Assembly: GCA_965224795.1 (NCBI GenBank)
Contig: CBDDAE010000001.1
Location: 1,612,001-1,676,000, forward strand
Origin: NVTR01 sp036480115
GTDB taxonomy: Bacteria; Pseudomonadota; Alphaproteobacteria; Rhodobacterales; Rhodobacteraceae
Reading direction: 5' to 3'
DNA length: 64,000 bases
A model generated the notes under the pieces. The model saw nothing but the letters and a program-made list of their open reading frames with translations. It was not told the origin of the DNA and did not search any database. Positions 17,324 through 25,759 of this stretch are shown one piece after another. The position numbers were made by a program, and so were the translations under genes. The stretch's first letter is position 1, and each line of letters starts with the position of its first letter.

Positions 17324-18172
17324 ATGCTTAATACCACCAGAATTCTATCTGCAATCGCAATAGCTTATTTTACCGCGATACCCGGTTTAGCGCAGGATAA
17401 TTCAGCAGACATGATTGTTGCCACGGTGAATGGCACTGAAATCACTGTTGGCCATATGATTGTCTTGCGAAACAACTTGCCAGAACAGTACGACAACTTA
17501 GAGGATAAGGTTCTATTTGACGGAATTCTTGACCAGATTGTTCAGCAAACAATTTTGGCCCAAACGATCACCTCTCCAACAAAAGCTACTGTCATCGAAA
17601 TGGAAAACCAAAACCGGGCGCTGCTAGCCGGGGTCGCAATGACAGGTCTGTTGGAAGAAGCCGTCACAGATGAAGTGATCGAAGCCGCATATAATGAGCA
17701 ATATGCCGACATTGAACGACCACGTGAATTTAATGCTTCACATATTCTGGTTGAGACTGAAGAAGAAGCACTGGCACTGGTTATTGAGCTGGAAAACGGC
17801 GCAGACTTTGCGGCCCTGGCGTCGGAACATTCCACCGGACCATCCGGACCCAATGGTGGACAGTTGGGTTGGTTTGGGCCAGGCATGATGGTTGCCCCGT
17901 TTGAACAGGCTGTCCTGGAAATGGAAGATGGTCAGGTTTCGCCGCCGGTACAAACTCAATTTGGCTGGCATGTTATTATTCTGAATGAAACACGCATTCC
18001 GTCAGCCCCGGCAATCGACGAAGTGCGCGCGGAAATCGCGGAAGAGCTGCAGCAGGCTGCTCTTGCAAAGATCGTAGAAAGCTTAACGGCCTCTGCTGAT
18101 GTATCACGCGTGGATCTGTCTGAAATCGACCCGGCCATCTTACGCGACATTGATTTGGTCCTGGATCGTTAG
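17324..18172 (+). CDS. Periplasmic peptidyl-prolyl cis-trans isomerase (parvulin type)
   Basis: Folds exported proteins by proline isomerisation. A Sec signal peptide ends near residue 24 (ILSAIAIAYFTAIPGLA followed by QDN), then a SurA/PpiC-like N-terminal helical part, and the parvulin rotamase domain at about 130-230 with FNASHILVET, GPGMMVAPFEQAV and FGWHVIIL. The start ATG 17324 has AAGGA seven bases upstream. It is divergent from secA and followed by argJ 19 bases later, a gene order familiar from Rhodobacteraceae. PpiC, PrsA or SurA-like subtypes cannot be separated by eye. Confidence 0.92.
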   Translation: MLNTTRILSAIAIAYFTAIPGLAQDNSADMIVATVNGTEITVGHMIVLRNNLPEQYDNLEDKVLFDGILDQIVQQTILAQTITSPTKATVIEMENQNRALLAGVAMTGLLEEAVTDEVIEAAYNEQYADIERPREFNASHILVETEEEALALVIELENGADFAALASEHSTGPSGPNGGQLGWFGPGMMVAPFEQAVLEMEDGQVSPPVQTQFGWHVIILNETRIPSAPAIDEVRAEIAEELQQAALAKIVESLTASADVSRVDLSEIDPAILRDIDLVLDR

Positions 18173-18191
18173 TCAAACCAAGGGCTTCAAT

Positions 18192-19436
18192 ATGGTTGCT
18201 GTTTTAAGATCACCTTTAGCGCCTGATGGTGGCTTCCCCGACTTACCAGAAATTTCAGGGGTAGAGTTCGCAACCATTTCTGCTGGCATTAAAAACTCTG
18301 CAAAAGACGATGTAATGTTGGCTAGGTTGACCCCCGGCACGACCATTGCCGGGGTTTTCACCAAATCGGCCACCCGGTCCGCCGCAGTTTTGGATTGCCA
18401 GACTAAAGTTTCAAACACCAGCGACGCTGGCGCTGCCATATTGGTAAATTCGGGTAATGCCAACGCCTTCACTGGGTCCAGTGGCCGGGACTCGGTTACC
18501 GCACTTACCGCAGCTGTGGCAGATGTACTGAACCTTGATCAATCAAGGGTATTTACTGCATCAACCGGCGTAATTGGCGAACCTTTGGAGCATCAGAAAA
18601 TAGTTTCCAGGCTAAAAGCAATGGCCAACACCCTTTCAGCCGCCGCCGGTAAGAATGCGGCACAGGCGATCATGACAACCGATACCTATCCAAAAGGCAG
18701 TTGTACTGAAATTAGTGTTGATGGAGAATCCATTAAAATCAGCGGGTTCGCCAAAGGTTCGGGTATGATTGCACCCGACATGGCAACGATGCTTTGCTAC
18801 GTATTTACCGATGCTAAAATTGGCCGGGAATTGCTACAAAACATGTTGCTCAAAGTAGTAAGTGAAACTTTTAACTGCATCACCGTCGACAGTGACACTT
18901 CAACTTCTGACACGCTGATGTTGTCCGCCACCGGAACCAGCCCTGCAGCCGTAATTTCAATGCAAGACAGCCCCGCCGGCAATAAGTTTTACCAAGCCTT
19001 GCATAAAATAATGTTGGACCTCGCCCATCAAGTCGTTCGTGACGGCGAAGGTGCCAGCAAGTTCCTGGAAGTACGTATTTCAGGTGCTAAAAACGACGCA
19101 GAAGCCCGACTTGCGGCAATGGCGATCGCCAATTCACCGCTCGTGAAAACTGCCGTCGCCGGGGAGGATCCTAACTGGGGCCGGGTTGTTATGGCGATAG
19201 GTAAATCAGGCGCTAACGCAGACCGTGATCGTATTTCAATTCGGTTCGGTGACATTCTGGTGGCCGAAAATGGCTGGGTGTCTCCTGGGTATTCTGAACA
19301 ATCCGGTCAGCGATATATGAAACAGGCTGAGCTAATGATTGATGTTGATCTCGGTGTCGGGACATCCACAGCAACGGTTTGGACCTGCGACCTTACCCAT
19401 GGTTACATTGATATCAACACCGATTACCGGTCGTGA
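18192..19436 (+). CDS. argJ: Bifunctional ornithine acetyltransferase / N-acetylglutamate synthase
   Basis: Transfers acetyl from N-acetylornithine to glutamate, the cyclic route of arginine biosynthesis. The 414-residue precursor carries the self-cleavage motif KGSGMIAPDMATML at about residues 188-201; the Thr at about 199 becomes the N-terminal nucleophile of the beta chain. The NxG oxyanion region is represented by STGVIGEPL near 124. ATG 18192 fits the family N-terminus and has AAGGG upstream; the longer frame from 18099 overlaps the PPIase gene in another frame and was rejected. It is coupled to mutT by a GTGA overlap. argG of the same pathway lies at 54.9 kb. Confidence 0.96.
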   Translation: MVAVLRSPLAPDGGFPDLPEISGVEFATISAGIKNSAKDDVMLARLTPGTTIAGVFTKSATRSAAVLDCQTKVSNTSDAGAAILVNSGNANAFTGSSGRDSVTALTAAVADVLNLDQSRVFTASTGVIGEPLEHQKIVSRLKAMANTLSAAAGKNAAQAIMTTDTYPKGSCTEISVDGESIKISGFAKGSGMIAPDMATMLCYVFTDAKIGRELLQNMLLKVVSETFNCITVDSDTSTSDTLMLSATGTSPAAVISMQDSPAGNKFYQALHKIMLDLAHQVVRDGEGASKFLEVRISGAKNDAEARLAAMAIANSPLVKTAVAGEDPNWGRVVMAIGKSGANADRDRISIRFGDILVAENGWVSPGYSEQSGQRYMKQAELMIDVDLGVGTSTATVWTCDLTHGYIDINTDYRS

Positions 19437-19831
19437 AAATTGTACTTGTTTCTGCTGTCGCACTTATCGACAAAGATGGGCGGGTGCTGCTGGCTCAGCG
19501 TCCCCAAGGCAAATCATTAGCTGGGTTGTGGGAATTTCCCGGCGGGAAAGTTGAACCCCATGAAACACCCGAAGCTGCCCTTATTCGCGAACTGCACGAA
19601 GAACTTGGAATCGAAACCTGGGAAAGCTGCCTGGCACCTTTAGCTTTTGCAAGTCACAGCTATGAAGATTTTCACTTACTCATGCCAGTATTCGCTTGTC
19701 GAAAATGGCAAGGCATTGCCCAGGGCAAAGAAGGCCAGGAATTAGCTTGGGTTCCCGCCGCTAAATTGCGCGACTACCCAATGCCCCCGGCTGATATCCC
19801 ACTTGTCCCAATGATACGCGAATGGCTGTAA
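19433..19831 (+). CDS. mutT: 8-oxo-dGTP diphosphatase (MutT, Nudix)
   Basis: Hydrolyses oxidised purine nucleotides. The Nudix box GGKVEPHETPEAALIRELHE continuing with ELGI covers about residues 37-60 with all key Glu residues. The product has 132 residues, the usual MutT size. GTG at 19433 overlaps the argJ stop (GTGA), so translation is coupled. argJ-mutT adjacency is common in this group. Other small Nudix substrates are possible but the sequence (AQRPQGKSLAGLWEFPGG) is typical MutT. Confidence 0.92.
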   Translation: MKIVLVSAVALIDKDGRVLLAQRPQGKSLAGLWEFPGGKVEPHETPEAALIRELHEELGIETWESCLAPLAFASHSYEDFHLLMPVFACRKWQGIAQGKEGQELAWVPAAKLRDYPMPPADIPLVPMIREWL

Positions 19832-19999
19832 ACTAACGATTTATTAATATATTGTGGATAAATTCAGATCAAATGTACGAGATGTTGCTACCTATAGGCG
19901 AGATCGTGCCCATATTAAAAACAATGAACAATTTATCTAGAGTTTAGTTCTTATATCGATCTAGGCTAGTTTTGAGAGGCTTAATGGGGATGAGTTTCA

Positions 20000-20140
20000 A
20001 TGTTGAAGACCATATTGATTGGAAGTTGTGTTTACGTCCAAGGTATTTTTGTACGTAAACTTGGCGACGGCAAGATCATTGTTCGTGTTGGGGATCGCCT
20101 TTACAAGGGCATGCCAATCACGTCCAAACTGGCCGCATAG
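20000..20140 (+). CDS. Small conserved-looking protein, 46 residues
   Basis: An open frame of 46 codons (MLKTILIGSC at the start, TSKLAA at the end) starting at ATG 20000 with GGGGATGAG about five bases upstream and closed by TAG just before an intrinsic terminator. The composition is that of a compact beta-strand protein: VYVQGIFVRKLGDGKIIVRV then GDRLYKGMPI. I believe similar short frames occur in other Rhodobacteraceae but cannot check this. No signal peptide or membrane segment is evident. Function unknown. Its own ribosome site and terminator make it a real gene rather than a chance frame. Confidence 0.7.
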   Translation: MLKTILIGSCVYVQGIFVRKLGDGKIIVRVGDRLYKGMPITSKLAA

Positions 20141-20148
20141 TCAAAAAT

Positions 20149-20188
20149 TTACCCGGCGAATCACTAAAGTTTGCCGGGTAATTATTTT
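20149..20188. terminator. Bidirectional intrinsic terminator (46-aa gene / infB operon)
   Basis: TTACCCGGC (20149-20157) pairs with GCCGGGTAA (20173-20181), extendable inward through three more pairs, with TTATTTTGTT after it on the plus strand and AAATTTTTG after it on the minus strand. It would end both the small plus-strand gene and infB. Confidence 0.85.
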
Positions 20189-20210
20189 GTTGCGCATTCG
20201 AAAAAGTTTT

Positions 20211-22700
20211 TCAGCTTAAGTTACGTTCAACTTCTTCCCGCTCAAATATCTCTATTACATCGTCAGCGCGAATATCTTCGTAGTTTTCAAATGCCATACC
20301 GCATTCCTGACCTGACTTAACCTCTGGAACTTCGTCCTTGAAGCGTTTTAGGGTTTTTAGCGTGCCTTCATGGATAACAACATCGTCGCGCAACAAACGC
20401 ACACCGGCAGAACGGCGGGCAACCCCTTCGGTCACCAGGCACCCGGCAATTTTTCCAACATTGGAAACTTTGAAAACTTCCTGAATTTTCGCATAGCCAA
20501 TAAAGTTCTCACGAACTTCGGCAGAAAGCAGACCAGAAGCGGCGGCTTTTACGTCATCCACCAGATCATAAATCACCGAATAATACCGGATCTCAATTCC
20601 CTTTTGGTTGGCGACCGTGCGCGCTGTCGCGTTGGCGCGAACGTTAAACCCGAACACAGGGGCGCCCGATGCCTCAGCCAAGCCAATGTCAGATTCGGTG
20701 ATCGCCCCAACACCTGAATGCAACACGCGCACCCGGACTTCATCATTTCCAATTTTCGCCATCGCCTGAACAATTGCTTCCGATGAACCCTGAACATCCG
20801 TTTTAACTAATATGGGCAACTCGGCGACATCTTCATCTGCCTTAGCTTTTTCCATTAGCTGTTCAAGTGTCGTTGCCGCGCCAACTGCTGCGCGTTTGTC
20901 CTTAGCGTCGTGGGCTCGGTAATCAGCAATTTCGCGCGCCTGACCCTCGGTTTCAACTACGTTCAAAACATCGCCGGCTTCAGGCGTGCCATTCAGGCCA
21001 AGCACTTCAACAGGTACCGAAGGCCCGGCTTCCTTAATGCGTTCACCCTTATCATTGATCAACGCGCGGACTTTGCCCCACTGTTCACCAACAACAAAAA
21101 TATCGCCCTGACGCAATGTGCCGTTTTGCACCAGAACTGTAGCAACAGGACCGCGCCCGACATCAAGCTGAGCCTCAATAACCGCACCAATGGCCGCCCG
21201 TTTTGGGTTGGCTTTCAGGTCCAGTAATTCCGCTTGCAGTGAAATATTTTCCAGTAATTTATCAAGACCTGTGCCATCAATTGCCGAGACTTCAACATCC
21301 AAAACATCGCCTGACATTTTCTCTACGATAACTTCGTGCTGCAACAGGTCCGTACGAACTTTGTTAACGTCTGCGGCAGGCCGATCGATCTTATTGATAG
21401 CAACGATCATTGGCACTTCTGCCGCTTTTGCATGATGAATGGCTTCAATTGTTTGCGGCATTACCGCGTCATCGGCCGCAACGACCAGAATAACAATATC
21501 TGTCACCTGGGCCCCACGCGCGCGCATAGAGGTAAAGGCAGCATGACCTGGTGTGTCCAGAAACGTCATCAACGTGTCGTCATCAGAGGTTACCTGGTAA
21601 GCACCGATATGTTGGGTAATGCCGCCAGCTTCACCTGAAACCACTTTAGTTTTGCGAATGGCGTCCAGCAGCGAAGTCTTACCATGGTCAACGTGGCCCA
21701 TTACCGTAATAACTGGCGGACGTGAAACAAGATCAGTTGCATCATCTTCGATTGATTCGATCACATCTTCGACGTCAGAATCAGAAACGCGCACTATTTT
21801 GTGGCCGAATTCTTCAACGATCAATTCCGCAGTATCTGCATCAATAACCTGGTTTTGTGTGACCATCATGCCGCTTTGCATCAGCGATTTGACCACATCC
21901 ACAACCCGTTCTGCCATGCGGTTGGCTAGTTCCTGTACCACAATGGTTTCCGGTACCTGCACATCGCGGATGACCTTTTCATGCACTTCTGTGCCGCCAA
22001 GAGCTTTTAGACGGGCGCGCTCTTGCTTGCGCTTCATTTGTGCCATCGAACGTTGGCGACCACCATCTCGGCCAGACAAAGCCTGATTGAGGGTTAGCTT
22101 GCCAGAACGACGGCCATCGTTCCGATCGCCTTTACCTTTGTTTTCGCGCTTTGGCTCCCGGTCTGTTTTACGGGGTGCAGCTGAAGGTTTCGCGGCTGGT
22201 CGCTGAACCGGTGCCGCAGTAACTTCTTCAACCGCTTCAACTGCGGCAAGTGCCTTGGCTTCTTCTTCGCGTTTCTTTGTTTCAACGTCCTCTGCCTTTT
22301 GGCGAGTTCGTTCTTTACGTTCAACTTCGTCACGCTCTTTGGCATCGGCCTCTTCCCGACGTCGCGCGCGATCTGCTTCACGTTTCTTATCGCTTTCAGC
22401 GCGAATTTTTTCGTCCTCGACCTCGCGGGCCTTGGCTTCTTTCAGGGCTTTCAGGCGACGTTCTAGTACAGCATCTGAAATTCCGGCTGGTCTTTTCGAA
22501 GGGGTCAAAGCCGCAGATGGTTTTGCTGATGCGCCCGGAGATGATTCTGAAGCGGCTCCAGTCTTTGGAACCACAATGCGCTTGCGCTTGGTCTCAACCA
22601 CAACATTCTTGGTCCGGCCATGGCTAAAGCTTTGCTTCACCTGACCCGGTCGGGGACCACCACGTAGACCCAATGTTTTTTTGCCGTCACTATCGCTCAT
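20211..22700 (-). CDS. infB: Translation initiation factor IF-2
   Basis: GTPase that places initiator tRNA on the ribosome. The N-terminal 200 residues are highly charged (long Lys/Glu/Arg coiled stretch at about 75-155) as usual for bacterial IF-2. The G domain begins with GHVDHGKT at residues 335-342, followed by DTPGHAAF and NKID. The C-terminal domains end in an acidic/basic helix (IFEREEVERNLS). The 829 residues are typical. Its ATG overlaps the end of the YlxR gene in an ATGA, so the rimP-nusA-rnpM-infB genes are one operon. Confidence 0.97.
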   Translation of the reverse strand: MSDSDGKKTLGLRGGPRPGQVKQSFSHGRTKNVVVETKRKRIVVPKTGAASESSPGASAKPSAALTPSKRPAGISDAVLERRLKALKEAKAREVEDEKIRAESDKKREADRARRREEADAKERDEVERKERTRQKAEDVETKKREEEAKALAAVEAVEEVTAAPVQRPAAKPSAAPRKTDREPKRENKGKGDRNDGRRSGKLTLNQALSGRDGGRQRSMAQMKRKQERARLKALGGTEVHEKVIRDVQVPETIVVQELANRMAERVVDVVKSLMQSGMMVTQNQVIDADTAELIVEEFGHKIVRVSDSDVEDVIESIEDDATDLVSRPPVITVMGHVDHGKTSLLDAIRKTKVVSGEAGGITQHIGAYQVTSDDDTLMTFLDTPGHAAFTSMRARGAQVTDIVILVVAADDAVMPQTIEAIHHAKAAEVPMIVAINKIDRPAADVNKVRTDLLQHEVIVEKMSGDVLDVEVSAIDGTGLDKLLENISLQAELLDLKANPKRAAIGAVIEAQLDVGRGPVATVLVQNGTLRQGDIFVVGEQWGKVRALINDKGERIKEAGPSVPVEVLGLNGTPEAGDVLNVVETEGQAREIADYRAHDAKDKRAAVGAATTLEQLMEKAKADEDVAELPILVKTDVQGSSEAIVQAMAKIGNDEVRVRVLHSGVGAITESDIGLAEASGAPVFGFNVRANATARTVANQKGIEIRYYSVIYDLVDDVKAAASGLLSAEVRENFIGYAKIQEVFKVSNVGKIAGCLVTEGVARRSAGVRLLRDDVVIHEGTLKTLKRFKDEVPEVKSGQECGMAFENYEDIRADDVIEIFEREEVERNLS

Positions 22701-23326
22701 TTAGTCGTCTTACCCTTTCCGGCGGATTTCCCGCCGCCGATCGCACGAAAGCCCGCAAGTCGCGTGGCCTCGTTTATAACACGTGTAGTGAGTCCACCAG
22801 CGCCAAGCGCGCCATGTATCACACTTTCCCGTCCAAATGCCAAACCCAATTCTTTTGCCGTCAGCATACCGAAAAATCGCCCACCTTCAGGCGTCCATAA
22901 TTTGCCTTTGCCACGCTCTGATCCATCGGATGCCTGCAACAAAACTTTGGCCCGCCCATCCGAAAGCCAGCCTTTGACTTTTTCAAACCCCGCCACCGCT
23001 GAAGCCGTCTTTCGCGACATTGCAACCAGGTCAACAACCCGGCGAACCAACTGGCGCTCGACTTCTTGCACAAGGTCGTCAGGAACAGTTGCCGCGGTTT
23101 TTGCCGCCCTTGCAAATAGACCTTTCTTTATTGCCAGCTCCAGAACGCTGCGCTCGGAACTCACCCAAATACCGCGTCCCGGCAGCTTTTCCAAGACGTC
23201 TGGCACGACCCTCCCGTCAGGACCGACCACAAAACGAACCACCCCAAGCTTTGGCTGATGCTCGCCTGTGGCTATACATCTGCGTTCGGGATCATCCCGA
23301 TGCTTATTTTTACCACCACGAGTCAC
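22697..23326 (-). CDS. YlxR/RnpM-family RNA-binding protein with L7Ae-like C-terminal part
   Basis: A 209-residue protein. The first 90 residues are a YlxR (DUF448) domain: RRCIATGEHQPK, VVRFVVGPDGRVVPD and LPGRGIWVS, with the conserved GRG. The C-terminal half (KVLLQASDGSERGKGK, FGMLTAKELGLAFGRESVIH) looks like the ribosomal L7Ae/L30e fold found fused to YlxR in alphaproteobacteria. YlxR in Bacillus was renamed RnpM and binds RNase P RNA; transfer of that role here is inference. It sits between nusA and infB, as usual for the family. Confidence 0.9.
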   Translation of the reverse strand: MTRGGKNKHRDDPERRCIATGEHQPKLGVVRFVVGPDGRVVPDVLEKLPGRGIWVSSERSVLELAIKKGLFARAAKTAATVPDDLVQEVERQLVRRVVDLVAMSRKTASAVAGFEKVKGWLSDGRAKVLLQASDGSERGKGKLWTPEGGRFFGMLTAKELGLAFGRESVIHGALGAGGLTTRVINEATRLAGFRAIGGGKSAGKGKTTK

Positions 23327-23346
23327 TTGCAGTTCCCAAGGCCAAA

Positions 23347-24984
23347 TTAGGCCTTGGCCTCTTCGGTAACCAATTCTTCAGTGGCCTCTTCTGCATCACT
23401 TTCTTCTGCGTCCTCGGATACAAGATCAGCAGGGTCAACCCAACCCAACCCGATACGGGCGGTCATAATCAACTCCTGAGCCTCCTCAAGACTCATATCA
23501 AATTTCTCAAGCAGCCCATCATCTTTGACACGTTCGCCTTCAACCGTCGTCCAGCCGCCGGCCAGCTCCCAGTCGGCGCAGGTTGCAAAATCATCCAGCG
23601 TCTTGATTCCGTCCTCGGCAAGCGCTTCCACCATTTGCGGTGTCAATCCTTCATAACCGATCAGACTGTCCTCAACACCCAATTCGCGAGCGTGATCCAG
23701 AGCCTTATTATTTTGCCCATCAATGTAATCCTTTGCGCGGGCCTGTAATTCAACTGCGGTGTCATCATCAACACCGTCGATGACTGTCAGCTCACCCGCT
23801 TCGACAAACGCGACTTCTTCCAATGATGTGAAGCCTTCCGAAACCAAAAGCTGGGCAAAGAACTCATCCAGATCCAGCGTATCTATAAACAGTTTCGTGC
23901 GCCCCTCAAATTCTGTCTGACGACGAGTGGACTCTTCGGCCTCGGTCATAATGTCGATATCCAGGCCCGTCAGTTGGCTGGCCAACCTTACGTTCTGACC
24001 GCGGCGGCCAATTGCTAGTGAAAGCTGTTCATCCGGTACAACCACTTCGATTTTGCCAGCGTCCTCATCCAGCACCACTTTGCTGACTTCAGCCGGTTGC
24101 AACGCGTTCACCAGGAAAGTGGGCGCATCTTCATTCCAGGGGATGATATCAATCTTTTCGCCCTGCAGTTCATTCACAACTGCCTGAACACGGCTCCCAC
24201 GCATCCCGACACAGGCCCCAACCGGATCGATTGAACCATCGTAGGAAATAACTGCGATCTTAGCCCGGCTGCCCGGATCACGGGCGACGGCTTTAATCTC
24301 AATAATATTGTCGTAAATTTCCGGCACTTCCATTTTGAACAACTCGGCCATAAATTCTGGCGCGGTGCGCGACAGGAAGATTTGCGGGCCTCGAACCTCA
24401 CGGCGTACTTCTTTGATGTAGCAACGAATGCGGTCATTAGGACGATAGCTTTCGCGGCCAATTTTCTCATTACGCCGCAGGATGGCTTCGCCGGTACCAA
24501 CATCAACAATAACGTTGCCATACTCTTCGCGCTTGACCAGACCGTTGATAATTGTTCCGGCGCGATCCTCAAATTCTTCAAACTGACGATCCCGTTCAGC
24601 TTCGCGAATCTTTTGTAAAATCACTTGCTTTGCAGATTGTGCCGCAATACGACCCATTTCCACTGGCGGGACTTCTTCGCTAAAAACATCACCAACGCTG
24701 GGATCATCCATGTATTCTTTGGCCTGCTCAACGGTGAATTCGGCCTGGTAGTTTTCCAGCTCTTCTTCTTCGACTACTGTGCGTACACGGGTAAATGTGG
24801 CCCGTCCTGTTTTGCGGTCAATAACCACGCGAATGTCCATTTCCGCGCCGTAGCGGCTTTTAGCAGCGCGCGATAAGCTTTCTTCCATCGCTTCAATAAC
24901 CAACACCGGGTCGATCATCTTTTCACGCGCAACAGCCTCGGCTGTTTGCAAAAGTTCCAGCTGGTTTGCTGAGGTAATGGCCAT
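23347..24984 (-). CDS. nusA: Transcription termination/antitermination factor NusA
   Basis: Binds RNA polymerase and RNA, modulating pausing and termination. An N-terminal polymerase-binding domain (residues 1-130) is followed by an S1 domain (GTIINGLVKREEYGNVIVDVG), two KH domains (VGACVGMRGSRVQ and LSLAIGRRGQNVR), and C-terminal helix-hairpin-helix acidic repeats (EFFAQLLVSEGFTSLEEVAF and the related LTPQMVEALAEDGIKTLDDF). The 545 residues are typical. It follows rimP by four bases. Because its own operon leader contains an intrinsic terminator, NusA may regulate itself. Confidence 0.97.
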   Translation of the reverse strand: MAITSANQLELLQTAEAVAREKMIDPVLVIEAMEESLSRAAKSRYGAEMDIRVVIDRKTGRATFTRVRTVVEEEELENYQAEFTVEQAKEYMDDPSVGDVFSEEVPPVEMGRIAAQSAKQVILQKIREAERDRQFEEFEDRAGTIINGLVKREEYGNVIVDVGTGEAILRRNEKIGRESYRPNDRIRCYIKEVRREVRGPQIFLSRTAPEFMAELFKMEVPEIYDNIIEIKAVARDPGSRAKIAVISYDGSIDPVGACVGMRGSRVQAVVNELQGEKIDIIPWNEDAPTFLVNALQPAEVSKVVLDEDAGKIEVVVPDEQLSLAIGRRGQNVRLASQLTGLDIDIMTEAEESTRRQTEFEGRTKLFIDTLDLDEFFAQLLVSEGFTSLEEVAFVEAGELTVIDGVDDDTAVELQARAKDYIDGQNNKALDHARELGVEDSLIGYEGLTPQMVEALAEDGIKTLDDFATCADWELAGGWTTVEGERVKDDGLLEKFDMSLEEAQELIMTARIGLGWVDPADLVSEDAEESDAEEATEELVTEEAKA

Positions 24985-24988
24985 ATTT

Positions 24989-25567
24989 CTAGTCCTCCTG
25001 GGAACCGTCAGTTGTTTCGGTTTCTATGTCGTCAAATTTGTCTTCATTTAAGGTGCCGGCGCTTTTGCGCTGGCGCAGCATTTCTTTGATCAGATCATCA
25101 CTAAGCACCAGTTTGGCATCCGTCAGCCAATCAAATTTCAGACCCACCGTGCCTTGGTCAATATTAATCAGAACCTCATCATTTTCGACGCCCGCCAGCA
25201 TACCTTTAAAGCGGCGTTGGCCGTCAATTAGTTCAGCCGTTTCAATCTTGGCCTCATAGCCCTGCCAACTGTCAAAATCTTTCAATCGGGTCAGCGGGCG
25301 ATCGATTCCGGGGCTGGAAACTTCCAGCGTGTATTCGTCTTCAATAGGATCTTCCACATCCAGAACCGCGCTAAGGGCAGTTGATATAGAAGCACATTCA
25401 TCCACCTCAATGCCTCCGGTCGGGCGTTCCGCCATAACCTGAACCGTAGTGTACTTTTTGCCCATTAGACGAACGCGCACCAACTCAAACCCCATATCTT
25501 CAATCACCGGTTGGATGATCTCGGCAAGACGTCGGTCGATCGCTGCTTTGGCTATCAAGTCGGACAT
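24989..25567 (-). CDS. rimP: Ribosome maturation factor RimP
   Basis: Needed for maturation of the 30S subunit. The RimP core is clear: GFELVRVRLMG near residues 27-37, LEVSSPGIDRPL near 102-113, and the C-terminal SH3-like part. The 192 residues include a short acidic tail (TETTDGSQED). First gene of the rimP-nusA-rnpM-infB operon; a sigma-70 promoter and a leader terminator lie directly upstream. Confidence 0.95.
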   Translation of the reverse strand: MSDLIAKAAIDRRLAEIIQPVIEDMGFELVRVRLMGKKYTTVQVMAERPTGGIEVDECASISTALSAVLDVEDPIEDEYTLEVSSPGIDRPLTRLKDFDSWQGYEAKIETAELIDGQRRFKGMLAGVENDEVLINIDQGTVGLKFDWLTDAKLVLSDDLIKEMLRQRKSAGTLNEDKFDDIETETTDGSQED

Positions 25568-25601
25568 AATTACAGTTCAGGCTTTTCGATTGGTACAGAC
25601 A

Positions 25602-25625
25602 CAAAAAAACGGGCGCGCGGCCCGT
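25602..25625 (-). terminator. Leader terminator / attenuator upstream of rimP
   Basis: On the minus strand ACGGGC-CGCGC-GCCCGT (25625-25609) is followed by six T (25608-25603). It lies about 35 bases before the rimP start codon and about 50 bases after the predicted transcription start, so it must be read through for operon expression. Confidence 0.8.
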
Positions 25626-25680
25626 TATAATTTCCGGTGGAGCCTTGGGGGTGGAAGCCAACGCGCCGCTATTGAGAGGG

Positions 25681-25709
25681 GATATAGCCCCTCGCATCTG
25701 AGTCTGCAA
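25681..25709 (-). promoter_or_regulatory. Predicted sigma-70 promoter of the rimP-nusA-infB operon
   Basis: On the minus strand TTGCAG (25709-25704), a 17-base spacer, TATATC (25686-25681). The -10 hexamer sits inside an inverted repeat, GAGGGG-CTATAT-CCCCTC, which could be an operator. Confidence 0.7.
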
Positions 25710-25759
25710 GGGGCACGATAAAAATCAGCAAAGCCAAAAAATTTGTGGAAAAACCTGGT

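Noticed and set aside
18099..18191. 31-residue upstream extension of argJ
   Set aside because: It lies inside the PPIase gene in another frame and ArgJ homologues start at MVAVLRSPLA-like sequence.
25630..25720. GC-rich region between the CDGSH gene and rimP, suspected tRNA or small RNA (by analogy with metY before nusA in E. coli)
   Set aside because: No TPsiC-like GTTCRANNC, no D-loop or anticodon arm could be folded. The sequence is better explained as promoter plus leader terminator.
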